From Cellvibrio polysaccharolyticus (lineage in GTDB: Bacteria > Pseudomonadota > Gammaproteobacteria > Pseudomonadales > Cellvibrionaceae), in the NCBI RefSeq assembly GCF_015182315.1, contig NZ_PRDL01000001.1, positions 2,356,001 through 2,420,000 on the forward strand: a stretch of 64,000 bases of DNA. Direction: 5' to 3'. Below are positions 31,006 through 37,753 of this stretch, piece by piece. Position 1 is the stretch's first letter; the number at the start of each line of letters is the position of its first letter. A program made the position numbers and the translations under genes. The notes under the pieces were generated by a model that did no database searches, was not told the origin of the DNA, and saw nothing but the letters and a program-made list of their open reading frames with translations.

Positions 31006-31038
31006 TCCACGGAAAAAGTTCGGGGCTTTTTCTGTAGA
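31006..31038. terminator. Bidirectional terminator after the diguanylate cyclase
   Basis: The GAAAAAG/CTTTTTC core extends into a longer imperfect stem (31006-31018 with 31026-31038) with A-run before and T-rich arm after. It separates the convergent genes at 30999 and 31069. Confidence 0.65.
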
Positions 31039-31068
31039 TGGCGATTGGATTAAAAAACAATCCGCTAT

Positions 31069-31464
31069 TTAACCGAATTTTTCCCGCGCCCAGCCCAGTA
31101 CCATTTCACAGGCAACCTGCTGTAGCGGTAAAACGGCCCGCTTGCTTACCAGCTGACCGCAGTCCCGACAATCTCTCAAATACTCAAGGAGTCGTTCGGG
31201 ACCCAGCGATGACAAATGAAAACGTCCCTCGCCCAAGGTTACTACGTTTAACGTATCCAGAATCTGATACTCGACCAGTGGATCCAACAGTGCTTGGGGG
31301 AGTTCATCAACAGAAATCCGCACCCTCAACACCTTGGTCTCACTTAAATAATTACTCGTCCATTCTTCATGTAAATACGGCATAAGCACATCCCTATATA
31401 TGGAAGAACCCAATCGGAACCGACCATCCTTATGAACATCTGGCATTCGGATGGGGGAGTGCAT
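31069..31464 (-). CDS. Hypothetical protein, 131 aa
   Basis: A soluble protein, basic at both ends. The middle has KVLRVRISVDELPQALLDPLVEYQILD, and near the C-terminus is a Cys pair in YLRDCRDCGQLV that could bind metal. No known family comes to mind. The start is uncertain: ATG at 31464 or 31446, and neither has a convincing ribosome site. The gene marks the left side of the low-synteny block. The 229-base gap upstream of it (31465-31693) is AT-rich and holds no other gene that I can support. Confidence 0.5.
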   Translation of the reverse strand: MHSPIRMPDVHKDGRFRLGSSIYRDVLMPYLHEEWTSNYLSETKVLRVRISVDELPQALLDPLVEYQILDTLNVVTLGEGRFHLSSLGPERLLEYLRDCRDCGQLVSKRAVLPLQQVACEMVLGWAREKFG

Positions 31465-31693
31465 TGCTCATCGTTACAGCTTAAGAACCGTCAATATTGT
31501 TCAAAATTTGTACCCGACCGACACAGAGTACACGATATTGTTAAATAAATCACAAATGGCACAAATGACAGCTTTTTGTCATAAAAAACGACTAAATTAA
31601 ATGAAAATCGCGCCTTTTTATTTGTAAATACTCGATTGGAGCAGCTTTCTCTGGCTTTATTTTGAATAAAAATCGACCGAACTGACGCAATTT

Positions 31694-32020
31694 TTATTGT
31701 AAATTATCGAGCGCCCAATCCTTCGCCAGGCGACTGGCTTCTTTAAATGCTTCGGTTGCCTGCGTATGTTTTCCATCCGCAGGTTGCGACTCCAACATCC
31801 AGGCGGCATCTGGCGATGCTTTCAACTTCGCTGCCAGCAAATCCTTATCCTGTTGATTTAACGGAATCGTACCTTTGCCCAAAATATCTTCCGGCCCCGC
31901 TTCCGGGCGGTAGTAAAAATAGCGAATAACCGGCTCAACCCCCGACCAATCGACGGACAGCGACATAACAACCCCACCCGGCAATTCAACCTCTCCGCGC
32001 TCGAACTTAACCAGTTTCAT
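31694..32020 (-). CDS. Hypothetical protein, 108 aa
   Basis: An alpha/beta small protein. The N-terminal half looks beta-rich (KLVKFERGEVELPGGVVMSLSVDW) and the C-terminal half helical (TEAFKEASRLAKDWALDNL). No signal or membrane segment. A G-rich ribosome site (GGGGT) lies about 8 bases before the ATG. No family recognised. It is located at the edge of the phage-type switch. Confidence 0.5.
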   Translation of the reverse strand: MKLVKFERGEVELPGGVVMSLSVDWSGVEPVIRYFYYRPEAGPEDILGKGTIPLNQQDKDLLAAKLKASPDAAWMLESQPADGKHTQATEAFKEASRLAKDWALDNLQ

Positions 32021-32237
32021 ACATCAACCCCGCAGTTTTTGTGGCATCAGGAAAGACTAAAAAAAGATTTCAGGGGAATATATCATCCAGCAAAACGGAA
32101 GGCTTCTTCAGCCTTCGATATTCGCGGACAAATGCAGGGCGGGAAACGGCAGAGTACATAAATTATGAGGGCAGTATCGTATACATCCAGCTTGGAAATA
32201 ATTACAACGTAGCGAAGATTCAACGGGAGTGAACTTC

Positions 32238-32448
32238 TCAGTCTTTCGGCGGAAACAGCAGATCAATGGTCAGCTCAGAACAGCCAGAGCGCATTAGCGC
32301 CCCGTGTATTTTTCGCGCGACCACCAAGGTCGGCAAGACGCTGCCCCCCTCTTTCCAACTTGGAGATGGTCACCTGCCTTACACCCGAAGACGCCTCCAG
32401 CTGCTTTTGAGTAAGCCCCGCCTTTTCCCCATAAAACCTCAATCTCAT
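32238..32448 (-). pseudogene. Small XRE/Cro-type regulator, frameshifted in a G6 run
   Basis: From the ATG at 32448 the frame encodes a Cro/CI helix-turn-helix (KAGLTQKQLEASSGVRQVTI then SKLERGG) and then runs into a nonsense tail. Removing one base from the G6 run (C6 on the plus strand, 32344-32349) restores a 69-residue protein ending TIDLLFPPKD, a normal end for this family, stopping at 32238. So the gene carries a one-base insertion, or the assembly has a homopolymer error. It diverges from the CI-like gene across a 160-base operator region. Confidence 0.75.
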
Positions 32449-32459
32449 ATCAACACCAA

Positions 32460-32499
32460 ATTACCTAGGCAATTTTACAATTAATACCAAGTTGGTATT
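32460..32499. promoter_or_regulatory. Operator candidates between divergent regulators
   Basis: A perfect 17-base palindrome AATACCAAGTTGGTATT occupies 32483-32499. An imperfect palindrome centred on CCTAGG (32464-32469, within TACCTAGGCAATT) lies nearer the Cro-like gene. The spacing and symmetry are those of a repressor operator pair in a lysogeny-type switch. A related TACCTAGGCA occurs at 39770. Confidence 0.6.
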
Positions 32500-32608
32500 T
32501 TTACCCCAAAAGCAGTCAACATTAAAATGCTAAAGTAGTTTGATTGCTTTACTATCTGAGTAGTATTGTTGCGCTATAGAAAACTTAACTTACGGAGAGC
32601 GCCTTCAG

Positions 32609-33270
32609 TTGGCTCGAAAACGTGCCGGGCTAACTCAAATACAACTGGCTGAAGCCAGCGGAGTTAAACAGGGCACTATTTCAAAAATTGAGCGAGGTGA
32701 CCAAAACGAATCGGCCTTTGATTCGATTCTTGGCCACCACCTCAATATTAACTCTTATTGGCTCAGCACCGGAAAAGGCGAGCCGGTAGGCGGCAGCCAG
32801 CCACAACCTGTAGCAATATCCCAAGCGAACCCCTATTTCACCCCACCTGATGCCATACCAGTAAAGAAGATACCTTTAATCTCTTGGGTTAAAGCTGGCG
32901 GATGGTGCGAATCACCGGATAATCACGCGCCCTGCGATGCCGAAGAATGGCTGGATTGCCCGTTTCCCTTTAGCCAACACGCCTTTTGCCTGGCAGTAAC
33001 ACGCGACTCCATGTGGCCAGAGTACAGAGAAGGTGAATACATTTTGGTCGATCCGGGCATAGATGCTTTGCATGGTAACGATGTAGTTGCCCGCCCCCGC
33101 CCCCGCCCCCCGACAATAAACATACCTTCAAGCGGCTACAGATAACCCCGGAAGGCACCTACCTGCTCGCCCTTAACCCGGATCATCCCAACAGAAAAAT
33201 CGAAGCGCCAGAAGGCACCCACATATGCGGAGTTGTCACCGGCTCCTGGATGAACCGCCGGAGAAAGTAA
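32609..33270 (+). pseudogene. CI/LexA-type repressor (HTH + S24 peptidase), frameshifted
   Basis: Phage-style repressor. The N-terminal HTH is KRAGLTQIQLAEASGVKQGT. The S24 half has the Ala-Gly cleavage site VKAGGW (96-97) and the nucleophile Ser134 in TRDSMWPEY. In the given sequence it stops at 33145 after 178 residues, reading into ARPRPRPP in a C-rich repeat (33090-33112). In the next frame DNKHTFKRLQITPEG runs on to TAA at 33268-33270, and supplies the catalytic Lys (FKRL). One extra base in the C-rich tract would join them. The start is also damaged: only a TTG at 32609 is usable, with conserved-looking residues (YGERLQLARKR) in frame before it. Confidence 0.75.
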
Positions 33271-33327
33271 AGGCAGGAGGAATTTTTCGAGATTTACGCG
33301 CCGAACAGTGGCAAAAGCGGTAGAAAT

Positions 33328-33397
33328 GTGAACAATATCACAGTTGATCACACCTACCGCAAAACCAATGTAAGGAATGCAAATGAAGCACTTAATT
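33328..33397 (+). repeat. Leader repeat, copy 1
   Basis: This segment spans the 5' leader, ribosome site and first codons of the lipoprotein gene at 33383. It matches 34184-34253 with about 7 mismatches over 67 bases. It includes TAAGGA then ATGAAGCACTTAAT. Confidence 0.8.
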
Positions 33398-34132
33398 ATC
33401 GCGCTTATGCTTGTCAGCCTATTCGGCTGCAAAACAAGACCAGATGGCGAATGGGCCAAGCTTGGAGCACACCAACTGCCCGCCTCGGACAAACCCCTGA
33501 GCTCTCTAACAGCCCACGCCGGGGATGTAGTGGTCGACTCATGGAAGGTTCAAAATGTACCCACAATTAATATTGAACGGGACATCAACGGCTCCGCAAA
33601 TTCCTCAAAGAAATTTGCAATAATCCCGGCCGTTAAAGTAAAAACCAACAACCTCCCCGCAACAATCTTCTCCGGCAGAGCAACGCTCGCATCAAGCGAC
33701 CGTAACTATGACTTGTACATCAGCGACAAACCCGCTGTTATTGTTCACGGCCAGAACGCCCACCACACCAGAGGCGGTATTGCCATTTCAAAATACGGCC
33801 GCCCGGCGCAACCATTTATTGTCCCCATTAACCTGAACATCGCGCAATTCATAAGGACGAATGACACGGTAGCCTACACCAACAGCCCTTCAGTTGACGC
33901 CTCACTTAAATATCAAGGACTAGGAAAAGCCATTACCTACAAAGGCATGTCAGGCGGGAAAATTGAATTTGCATATCAAGAGTATTTTGGCTCTACGCTG
34001 CAAGACATAAATGCCCACGAGTTTTCTTTTGATTATGTTCCGGGCAAAGAATACGGCTATAAGGGCGCAAAATTTATTGTTCACGAAGCCACACCAACCA
34101 GTATAAGCATCACGCAAACCGCGCACTTCTAA
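33383..34132 (+). CDS. Lipoprotein of unknown function, about 249 aa
   Basis: The start at 33383 is set by AAGGA 8 bases upstream; two codons earlier another ATG is in frame. A short lipoprotein signal is followed by the lipobox SLFGC (Cys15). The mature part is beta-rich, with many Asn, Thr and Lys (AIIPAVKVKTNNLPATIFSG; YDLYISDKPAVIVHGQ). It ends with SISITQTAHF. No family recognised. It is in the accessory block downstream of the broken repressor, and shares its leader and first residues (MKHLII) with the gene at 34239. Surface or secreted accessory function is possible; nothing more can be said. Confidence 0.7.
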   Translation: MKHLIIALMLVSLFGCKTRPDGEWAKLGAHQLPASDKPLSSLTAHAGDVVVDSWKVQNVPTINIERDINGSANSSKKFAIIPAVKVKTNNLPATIFSGRATLASSDRNYDLYISDKPAVIVHGQNAHHTRGGIAISKYGRPAQPFIVPINLNIAQFIRTNDTVAYTNSPSVDASLKYQGLGKAITYKGMSGGKIEFAYQEYFGSTLQDINAHEFSFDYVPGKEYGYKGAKFIVHEATPTSISITQTAHF

Positions 34133-34149
34133 CCAAAACCCCACAAAAA

Positions 34150-34169
34150 AGCCCGCTACTCAGCGGGCT
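34150..34169. terminator. GC-rich hairpin after the lipoprotein gene
   Basis: AGCCCGCT (34150-34157) and AGCGGGCT (34162-34169) form a perfect 8-bp stem with a 4-base loop. There is an A-run before it, so it can terminate minus-strand transcription; there is no T-run after it. Similar stems lie at 35009-35030, 35426 (degraded) and 38859-38884. Confidence 0.5.
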
Positions 34170-34183
34170 CAACACAAAAGAAG

Positions 34184-34253
34184 TTGAACAATGTCACAGC
34201 TGATCGGACCTACCGCCAAACTAATGTAAGGAACGCAAATGAAGCACTTAATC
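34184..34253 (+). repeat. Leader repeat, copy 2
   Basis: Second copy of the duplicated 5' leader (see 33328-33397). The copies diverge just after ATGAAGCACTTAAT, where copy 2 has a 6-base insertion within the signal-peptide codons. Confidence 0.8.
34191..34229 (+). CDS. Possible 12-residue leader peptide
   Basis: ATG at 34191 gives MSQLIGPTAKLM then TAA at 34227-34229. The stop overlaps the ribosome site (TAAGGAA) of the gene at 34239, the geometry expected for translational coupling or a regulatory leader. In leader copy 1 the same frame reads ISQLITPTAKPM and stop, but the start codon is ATA. Speculative. Confidence 0.3.
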   Translation: MSQLIGPTAKLM

Positions 34254-34922
34254 ATAGTGATTATCGCGCTATTGACACTCACCGGCTCCAATCAGGAAGA
34301 AGTAAATACATTAAAGGCTTTACTTCAGGCCGAGCAGCAAAAAAGCGAGAAACTCGAAAAAGAGTTCGACGAACTTAAAAACGGCACAAGCGAAAAAATA
34401 ATCGCAGAAAAGAAAGCAGCGGAAGAAAAAGCGAAGCTAGCCGAAAGCAAGCGCAAAGAGGCCGATACCGCCAAAGCAATGCAGAACCTTACCACGTCTC
34501 ACGATAAGGTCAATCAAGTCACATGGTACAAATACAAGTACGCATCCCTGGCAGATACTCGCATAAGTGCTTATATCGGATACCGCGAAGGTCGCAAACC
34601 ATGGTTAAGACAGGATCTGTTTTACAAATCAGATAGCTGGCTATTCGTTAGAAGTTACATATTTCTTATAGACGGCGAGCGCATCGACATGCCGCCAACA
34701 AAATTCGAACGCGACAATGGATCAGGCAAAATATGGGAATGGGAAGACAAAATGGCAACCGAAACGGATATCGCAATATTGAAAAAAATAATCAACTCCA
34801 AAGAAACAATAATCCGCTTCAACGGCGACAAGTACTACGACGACCACACTGTCACCTCATCTGAAAAAGCCGGACTGAAAGACGTTCTTACCGGCTACCA
34901 AGCCCTGCTTGCAACCCAATAA
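34239..34922 (+). CDS. Exported coiled-coil protein of unknown function, 227 aa
   Basis: The first residues MKHLIIVIIALLTLTGSN form a signal-like hydrophobic stretch matching the upstream lipoprotein, but the position of the lipobox Cys holds Ser, so lipidation is lost. A charged coiled coil follows (residues about 20-90, for example AEEKAKLAESKRKEADTAK). After it comes a globular domain with aromatic motifs (VTWYKYKYASLADTRISAYI; IWEWEDKMATETD). No family recognised. AAGGAA precedes the ATG. It appears to be a module swap: the same leader and signal attached to an unrelated body. Confidence 0.65.
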   Translation: MKHLIIVIIALLTLTGSNQEEVNTLKALLQAEQQKSEKLEKEFDELKNGTSEKIIAEKKAAEEKAKLAESKRKEADTAKAMQNLTTSHDKVNQVTWYKYKYASLADTRISAYIGYREGRKPWLRQDLFYKSDSWLFVRSYIFLIDGERIDMPPTKFERDNGSGKIWEWEDKMATETDIAILKKIINSKETIIRFNGDKYYDDHTVTSSEKAGLKDVLTGYQALLATQ

Positions 34923-35008
34923 AAACAGATGATCAGGATGAACAGCTTAAGGAAAAGCTAGCTTAACGAATCACCGAAATATCACTTATCTAAACACCCA
35001 CCACAAGA

Positions 35009-35030
35009 AAGCCCGCTGCACGGTGGGCTT
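35009..35030. terminator. GC-rich hairpin after the coiled-coil gene
   Basis: AAGCCCGC (35009-35016) pairs with GTGGGCTT (35023-35030) with one G-T pair. It has the same type of stem as at 34150 and is followed by AACTTAAAAGGAATTGAAAAATG, the leader of the next gene. Confidence 0.45.
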
Positions 35031-35050
35031 AACTTAAAAGGAATTGAAAA

Positions 35051-35419
35051 ATGACCAAACAAATCATATACCCACAAGACAACTACATCGGTGCTTGGGG
35101 CGTAACGTTTATAATCGGCAGCATAATAATTTCCCTTCTGTACGCTGGGTTCTACGCAGAAATCCCCCACCCGGAATACACCTACAGAAAGATATTTAAC
35201 CCTGCCGCATTATGGTTTGCCTTTTGGATACTTTTGACCGGCCTGTTCACAGGATTACTACTGCTCGGCATCAGCAAATGCTTGGGCGAATTGCCTGCAA
35301 TTAGAATTTTGATGAACGAAGAAGTAGGAAGAACAAACGAACAGCCATCACCTGAAGCACCAACTACAGAAGAAAACACCTACGCCCACCAAGCGCCAGC
35401 AGAAACCAAACACCCATAA
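35051..35419 (+). CDS. Two-helix membrane protein, 122 aa
   Basis: Two transmembrane helices (about 15-35, VTFIIGSIIISLLYAGFYA, and about 54-76, WFAFWILLTGLFTGLLLLG) are joined by a short loop with a Pro and Tyr-rich stretch (PHPEYTYRKIF). A hydrophilic, Glu- and Pro-rich tail follows. AAGGAA lies 7 to 8 bases before the ATG. Unknown family. It is last in the plus-strand run of accessory genes starting at 33383. Confidence 0.6.
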   Translation: MTKQIIYPQDNYIGAWGVTFIIGSIIISLLYAGFYAEIPHPEYTYRKIFNPAALWFAFWILLTGLFTGLLLLGISKCLGELPAIRILMNEEVGRTNEQPSPEAPTTEENTYAHQAPAETKHP

Positions 35420-35480
35420 AACCAAAAGCCTGCTATTTAGCGAGCGGATATCTCAATCGCAAACATTCTTTCTAACCTGA

Positions 35481-35693
35481 TTAGTCAAGGTTATTGTTTT
35501 TACTGGCATCTGGATTGGACACCGGAGTATCGATTCCATTGATATTCCGAACATGATAGTTCTCATATTCACCCGCCTTAATCGATTTTACAAATTGAGG
35601 CCTGGTCATATCCAAATTCTTGAAATTGTCATGAAACGACTCATTTCTACCGGTTACTGACTCGCTCGTTACTGAAATTCGCCTTCTAGCCAT
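35481..35693 (-). CDS. Small hypothetical protein, 70 aa
   Basis: A basic N-terminus (MARRRISVTSES) is followed by TGRNESFHDNFKNLDMTRPQ and a C-terminal half with EYENYHVRNINGIDTPVSNP and an Asn-rich end. I have a memory of similar 70- to 90-residue proteins in mobile regions, with the TPVSNPD..NNNL end, but no function is known to me. It is convergent with the membrane-protein gene and diverges from the IS-interrupted gene. Confidence 0.55.
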   Translation of the reverse strand: MARRRISVTSESVTGRNESFHDNFKNLDMTRPQFVKSIKAGEYENYHVRNINGIDTPVSNPDASKNNNLD

Positions 35694-35774
35694 CTCAATG
35701 CTCCCAATAAATGGGACCGACTGAGGTTAGCGCCGCCCCTGACAAAGCTCAATGAAATAATTTCCTTTTTTTAA

Positions 35775-35788
35775 ACATCAAATGATGT
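35775..35788 (+). promoter_or_regulatory. Palindromic operator in front of the IS-interrupted operon
   Basis: ACATCA (35775-35780) and TGATGT (35783-35788) form a perfect inverted repeat with a 2-base spacer. It overlaps a likely -10 region (TAGGAT) about 35 bases before the start at 35821. Autoregulation by the HTH-ImmA protein of the same operon is a natural guess. Confidence 0.5.
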
Positions 35789-35820
35789 AGGATAAGCGGA
35801 AACACTCTGGAGCATAGACT

Positions 35821-36090
35821 ATGAATTTTTCAGCCCCCCGTTATCGCACACTTCCACCGGAACTTGCCATTGAGAACCTGCTTGGTGTTACGCACCAAGA
35901 CCTTGAAAACACCATATTTGATTGCTTTGTAGCCTATGTAAGCGCTGGCCCTTTGAAACCAAAAGGCGCTGGTGGGACCCTCGCCTGGATGAACGGAATA
36001 GAGACAATACGTCGTCAATTGATTGCCAAAGGCTGGACCCCTGAAAACCTAAACAACCAGCCGCGTGTAGTCTCACCTGATGGCAAGCAT
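35821..36090 (+). pseudogene. 5' part of the IS-interrupted partner gene of HTH-ImmA
   Basis: Ninety codons from the ATG at 35821 (GGAG 8 bases upstream) to the target duplication CAT at 36088-36090. The visible protein has MNFSAPRYRTLPPELAIENL, VTHQDLENTIFDCFVAYVSA and GWTPENLNNQPRVVSPDGKH. Past 36090 the frame continues into the IS and ends at 36174 with 28 foreign codons. The 3' part resumes in frame at 37364, so the ancestral protein was about 218 aa. Function unknown; no motifs recognised. Confidence 0.8.
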
Positions 36091-36125
36091 TGGACTTCCC
36101 AGCCTTTCATAGACAAATCCAAAGC

Positions 36126-36980
36126 TCATTTTGAGGCGCGTTCAAACGCCTCCGGACTGACGCCACCGAGATGACTATGGCGACGCGTTTGATTGTAGAA
36201 CATCTCGATATAATCAAACACGTCTGCCCGCGCCATTTCACGGGTTTTATAAATCCTTTTCTTGATGCGTTCCTTTTTCAGGCTGCTAAAAAATGATTCG
36301 GCAACGGCATTATCCCAACAATTTCCACGCCGACTCATACTGGGCTCAAGATTGTGGTGCTTGCAAAAGCGCAACCACTCATCACTGCCATACTGTGAGC
36401 CTTGGTCAGAGTGTATCAACACCCGTTGTTTAGGACGGCGGCGCCAAACAGCCATCAGCAACGCATCCAGCACAATCTCTTTGGCCAACGAAGGCTTCAT
36501 TGACCAGCCCACCACCTTGCGTGAAAACAGATCCACTACAACCGCCAAATACAACCAGCCTTGCCAGGTTCTGATATAGGTAATATCCGTCACCCAATAA
36601 TGATCCGGCTGTTCGACTGTAAATTCCCGGTTGAGCTGATTTGAACTGACCAATGATGGACGCCCAACAATTTTCCCGGGAGCCTTATAGCCGCGAATAG
36701 CCTTGATTTGATGGGTTTTCATGATTCTCGCCACGCGGTGCTTACTACAACGCTCACCGATTTCACGTAAATCGAGACAAATGCGTGGTGAGCCATAAAT
36801 ACCGTGACTTGCGTTATAGGAGTCACGAATCAACACCAGTAATCGAGCATCCTCCAGGGATCGATGGGATGAGGATTTATGGAGCCATTGATAAAAACCA
36901 CTGCGTGCTACTCCAAACAACCGACACATCAGTTGAATGCTAAAGCAGTGCTGATGATCGTTGATATATTGGTACTTCAC
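36126..36980 (-). CDS. IS3-family transposase OrfB (DDE integrase core)
   Basis: This is the catalytic part of the transposase. HTH_21-like N-terminus (SIQLMCRLFGVARSGFYQWL), then an rve core: first Asp in YWVTDITYIRTWQGWLYLAV, second Asp in LIHSDQGSQYGS, Glu in AESFFSSLKKERI, with the family end YNQTRRHSHLGGVSPEAFE. Its ATG overlaps the orfA stop (36977-36980). It may be expressed alone or as OrfAB by frameshifting. All three catalytic acids are intact, so the copy may still be active. Confidence 0.94.
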   Translation of the reverse strand: MKYQYINDHQHCFSIQLMCRLFGVARSGFYQWLHKSSSHRSLEDARLLVLIRDSYNASHGIYGSPRICLDLREIGERCSKHRVARIMKTHQIKAIRGYKAPGKIVGRPSLVSSNQLNREFTVEQPDHYWVTDITYIRTWQGWLYLAVVVDLFSRKVVGWSMKPSLAKEIVLDALLMAVWRRRPKQRVLIHSDQGSQYGSDEWLRFCKHHNLEPSMSRRGNCWDNAVAESFFSSLKKERIKKRIYKTREMARADVFDYIEMFYNQTRRHSHLGGVSPEAFERASK

Positions 36981-37261
36981 TCGGGCTGGCTGGCAAAGTA
37001 CCGCGCGGCCTTTTTTAATATATCGCGCTCTTCTTCCGTACGTTGCAATTGTGATTTGAGTTTAAGAATTTCACGTTTTGCCTCCAGTAACTCCCGCTCC
37101 TGAACATCCGATTTATCGGGTGCTGCCGCGTTGACCCATTTGTAAAGGCTGTGTGTAGAAACGCCAAGGCGCTGGGCCACCTCGGCAATGGAATATCCAC
37201 GTTCGGTGACCTGCTTAACTGCTTCGTCTTTAAATTCCGGGGTATACCGTTGATTACTCAT
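36977..37261 (-). CDS. IS3-family transposase OrfA
   Basis: This is the DNA-binding part: helix-turn-helix YSIAEVAQRLGVSTHSLYKW (residues about 23-42), then a leucine-zipper-like coiled coil (LLEAKREILKLKSQLQRTEE). Near its end, the minus-strand heptamer AAAAAAG (37010-37016) in the codons for ILKKAA is a classical -1 slippery site, which would give the OrfAB fusion transposase. Confidence 0.92.
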   Translation of the reverse strand: MSNQRYTPEFKDEAVKQVTERGYSIAEVAQRLGVSTHSLYKWVNAAAPDKSDVQERELLEAKREILKLKSQLQRTEEERDILKKAARYFASQPE

Positions 37262-37281
37262 ATGACTTCCTCCTATGCTCG

Positions 37282-37363
37282 TTGTGTAGCTTAGGCGTGT
37301 CCACTAGAGTCTGGGAAGTCCATTGTGTAGCTTAGGCGTGTCCACTAGAGTCTGGGAAGTCCA
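37282..37363. repeat. Tandem 41-bp duplication of the IS right end
   Basis: Two identical 41-base units (37282-37322 and 37323-37363) each start TTGTGTAGCTTAGG and end GGGAAGTCCA, that is, the terminal inverted repeat plus adjoining subterminal DNA. Only the outer copy abuts the target duplication CAT. Confidence 0.9.
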
Positions 37364-37753
37364 CATGCCATCACTGTGATGTACGGCAACCAGGATACCG
37401 CAAATCCTCACAAAAAACCCCAAACACGCAATAAAAGAGGCAACCAGACATCCAGAAGCATTGCCTTTAACTCGAACCAAGCTGATCTATTTCCTCTCAG
37501 CAGAGAACATTTACAGCAATTTCGTAGTAGAAACGAGAACAAACAAACCCTTTGGGTACTATTATTTTACGTAGATAAAGATACACGCACTGTACAATAT
37601 GAACTGTCTCGCCCAATTAATATGACCGAAGCCGGAAAGGTTGACGACTGGGAACCACGCTTTATCATGCCGACCTTCCATGTGGATCAACCCAGCTACA
37701 ATGGACCAGATTTGAGTCCAGACATAGATATACCCGTGACAGAGAGATCATGA
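37364..37753 (+). pseudogene. 3' part of the IS-interrupted partner gene of HTH-ImmA
   Basis: After the second CAT the frame continues as AITVMYGNQDTANPHKK and ends TGA at 37751-37753. Joined to 35821-36090 without the IS and one CAT, it gives one uninterrupted frame. The C-terminal domain has LWVLLFYVDKDTRTVQYELS, then RPINMTEAGKVDDWEPRFIM, which looks like a compact beta-rich binding domain. A GTG at 37376 could start a fragment. It overlaps the HTH-ImmA start by ATGA, so the two were one coupled pair. Confidence 0.8.

Larger units (their letters stand above)
36091..37363. mobile_element. IS3-family insertion sequence, 1273 bp, with 3-bp target duplication
   Basis: The ends share TGGACTTCCCAG (36091-36102, and its complement at 37352-37363), with further partial matching inward. 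CAT flanks both sides (36088-36090 and 37364-37366), the 3-bp target duplication expected of IS3/IS150-type elements. Two overlapping ORFs (orfA, orfB) lie on the minus strand. The right end is tandemly duplicated (41 bp, see 37282). Insertion disrupts an otherwise in-frame gene. Confidence 0.93.

Noticed and set aside
32041..32232. 63-codon plus-strand ORF next to the Cro-like pseudogene
   Set aside because: GTG start without ribosome site, Ser/Asn/Lys-rich composition without domain features; most likely chance.
33328..33570. 80-codon ORF covering leader copy 1 and the start of the lipoprotein gene
   Set aside because: It overlaps the better supported lipoprotein gene; similarity to the matching frame in copy 2 is explained by the DNA duplication.
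34163..34190. GCTCAAC ... GTTGAAC, resembling integron attC core sites between accessory genes
   Set aside because: Only 9 bases lie between the two motifs, no attC-length palindrome is present and no integron integrase is visible. The other gene joints lack the pair.
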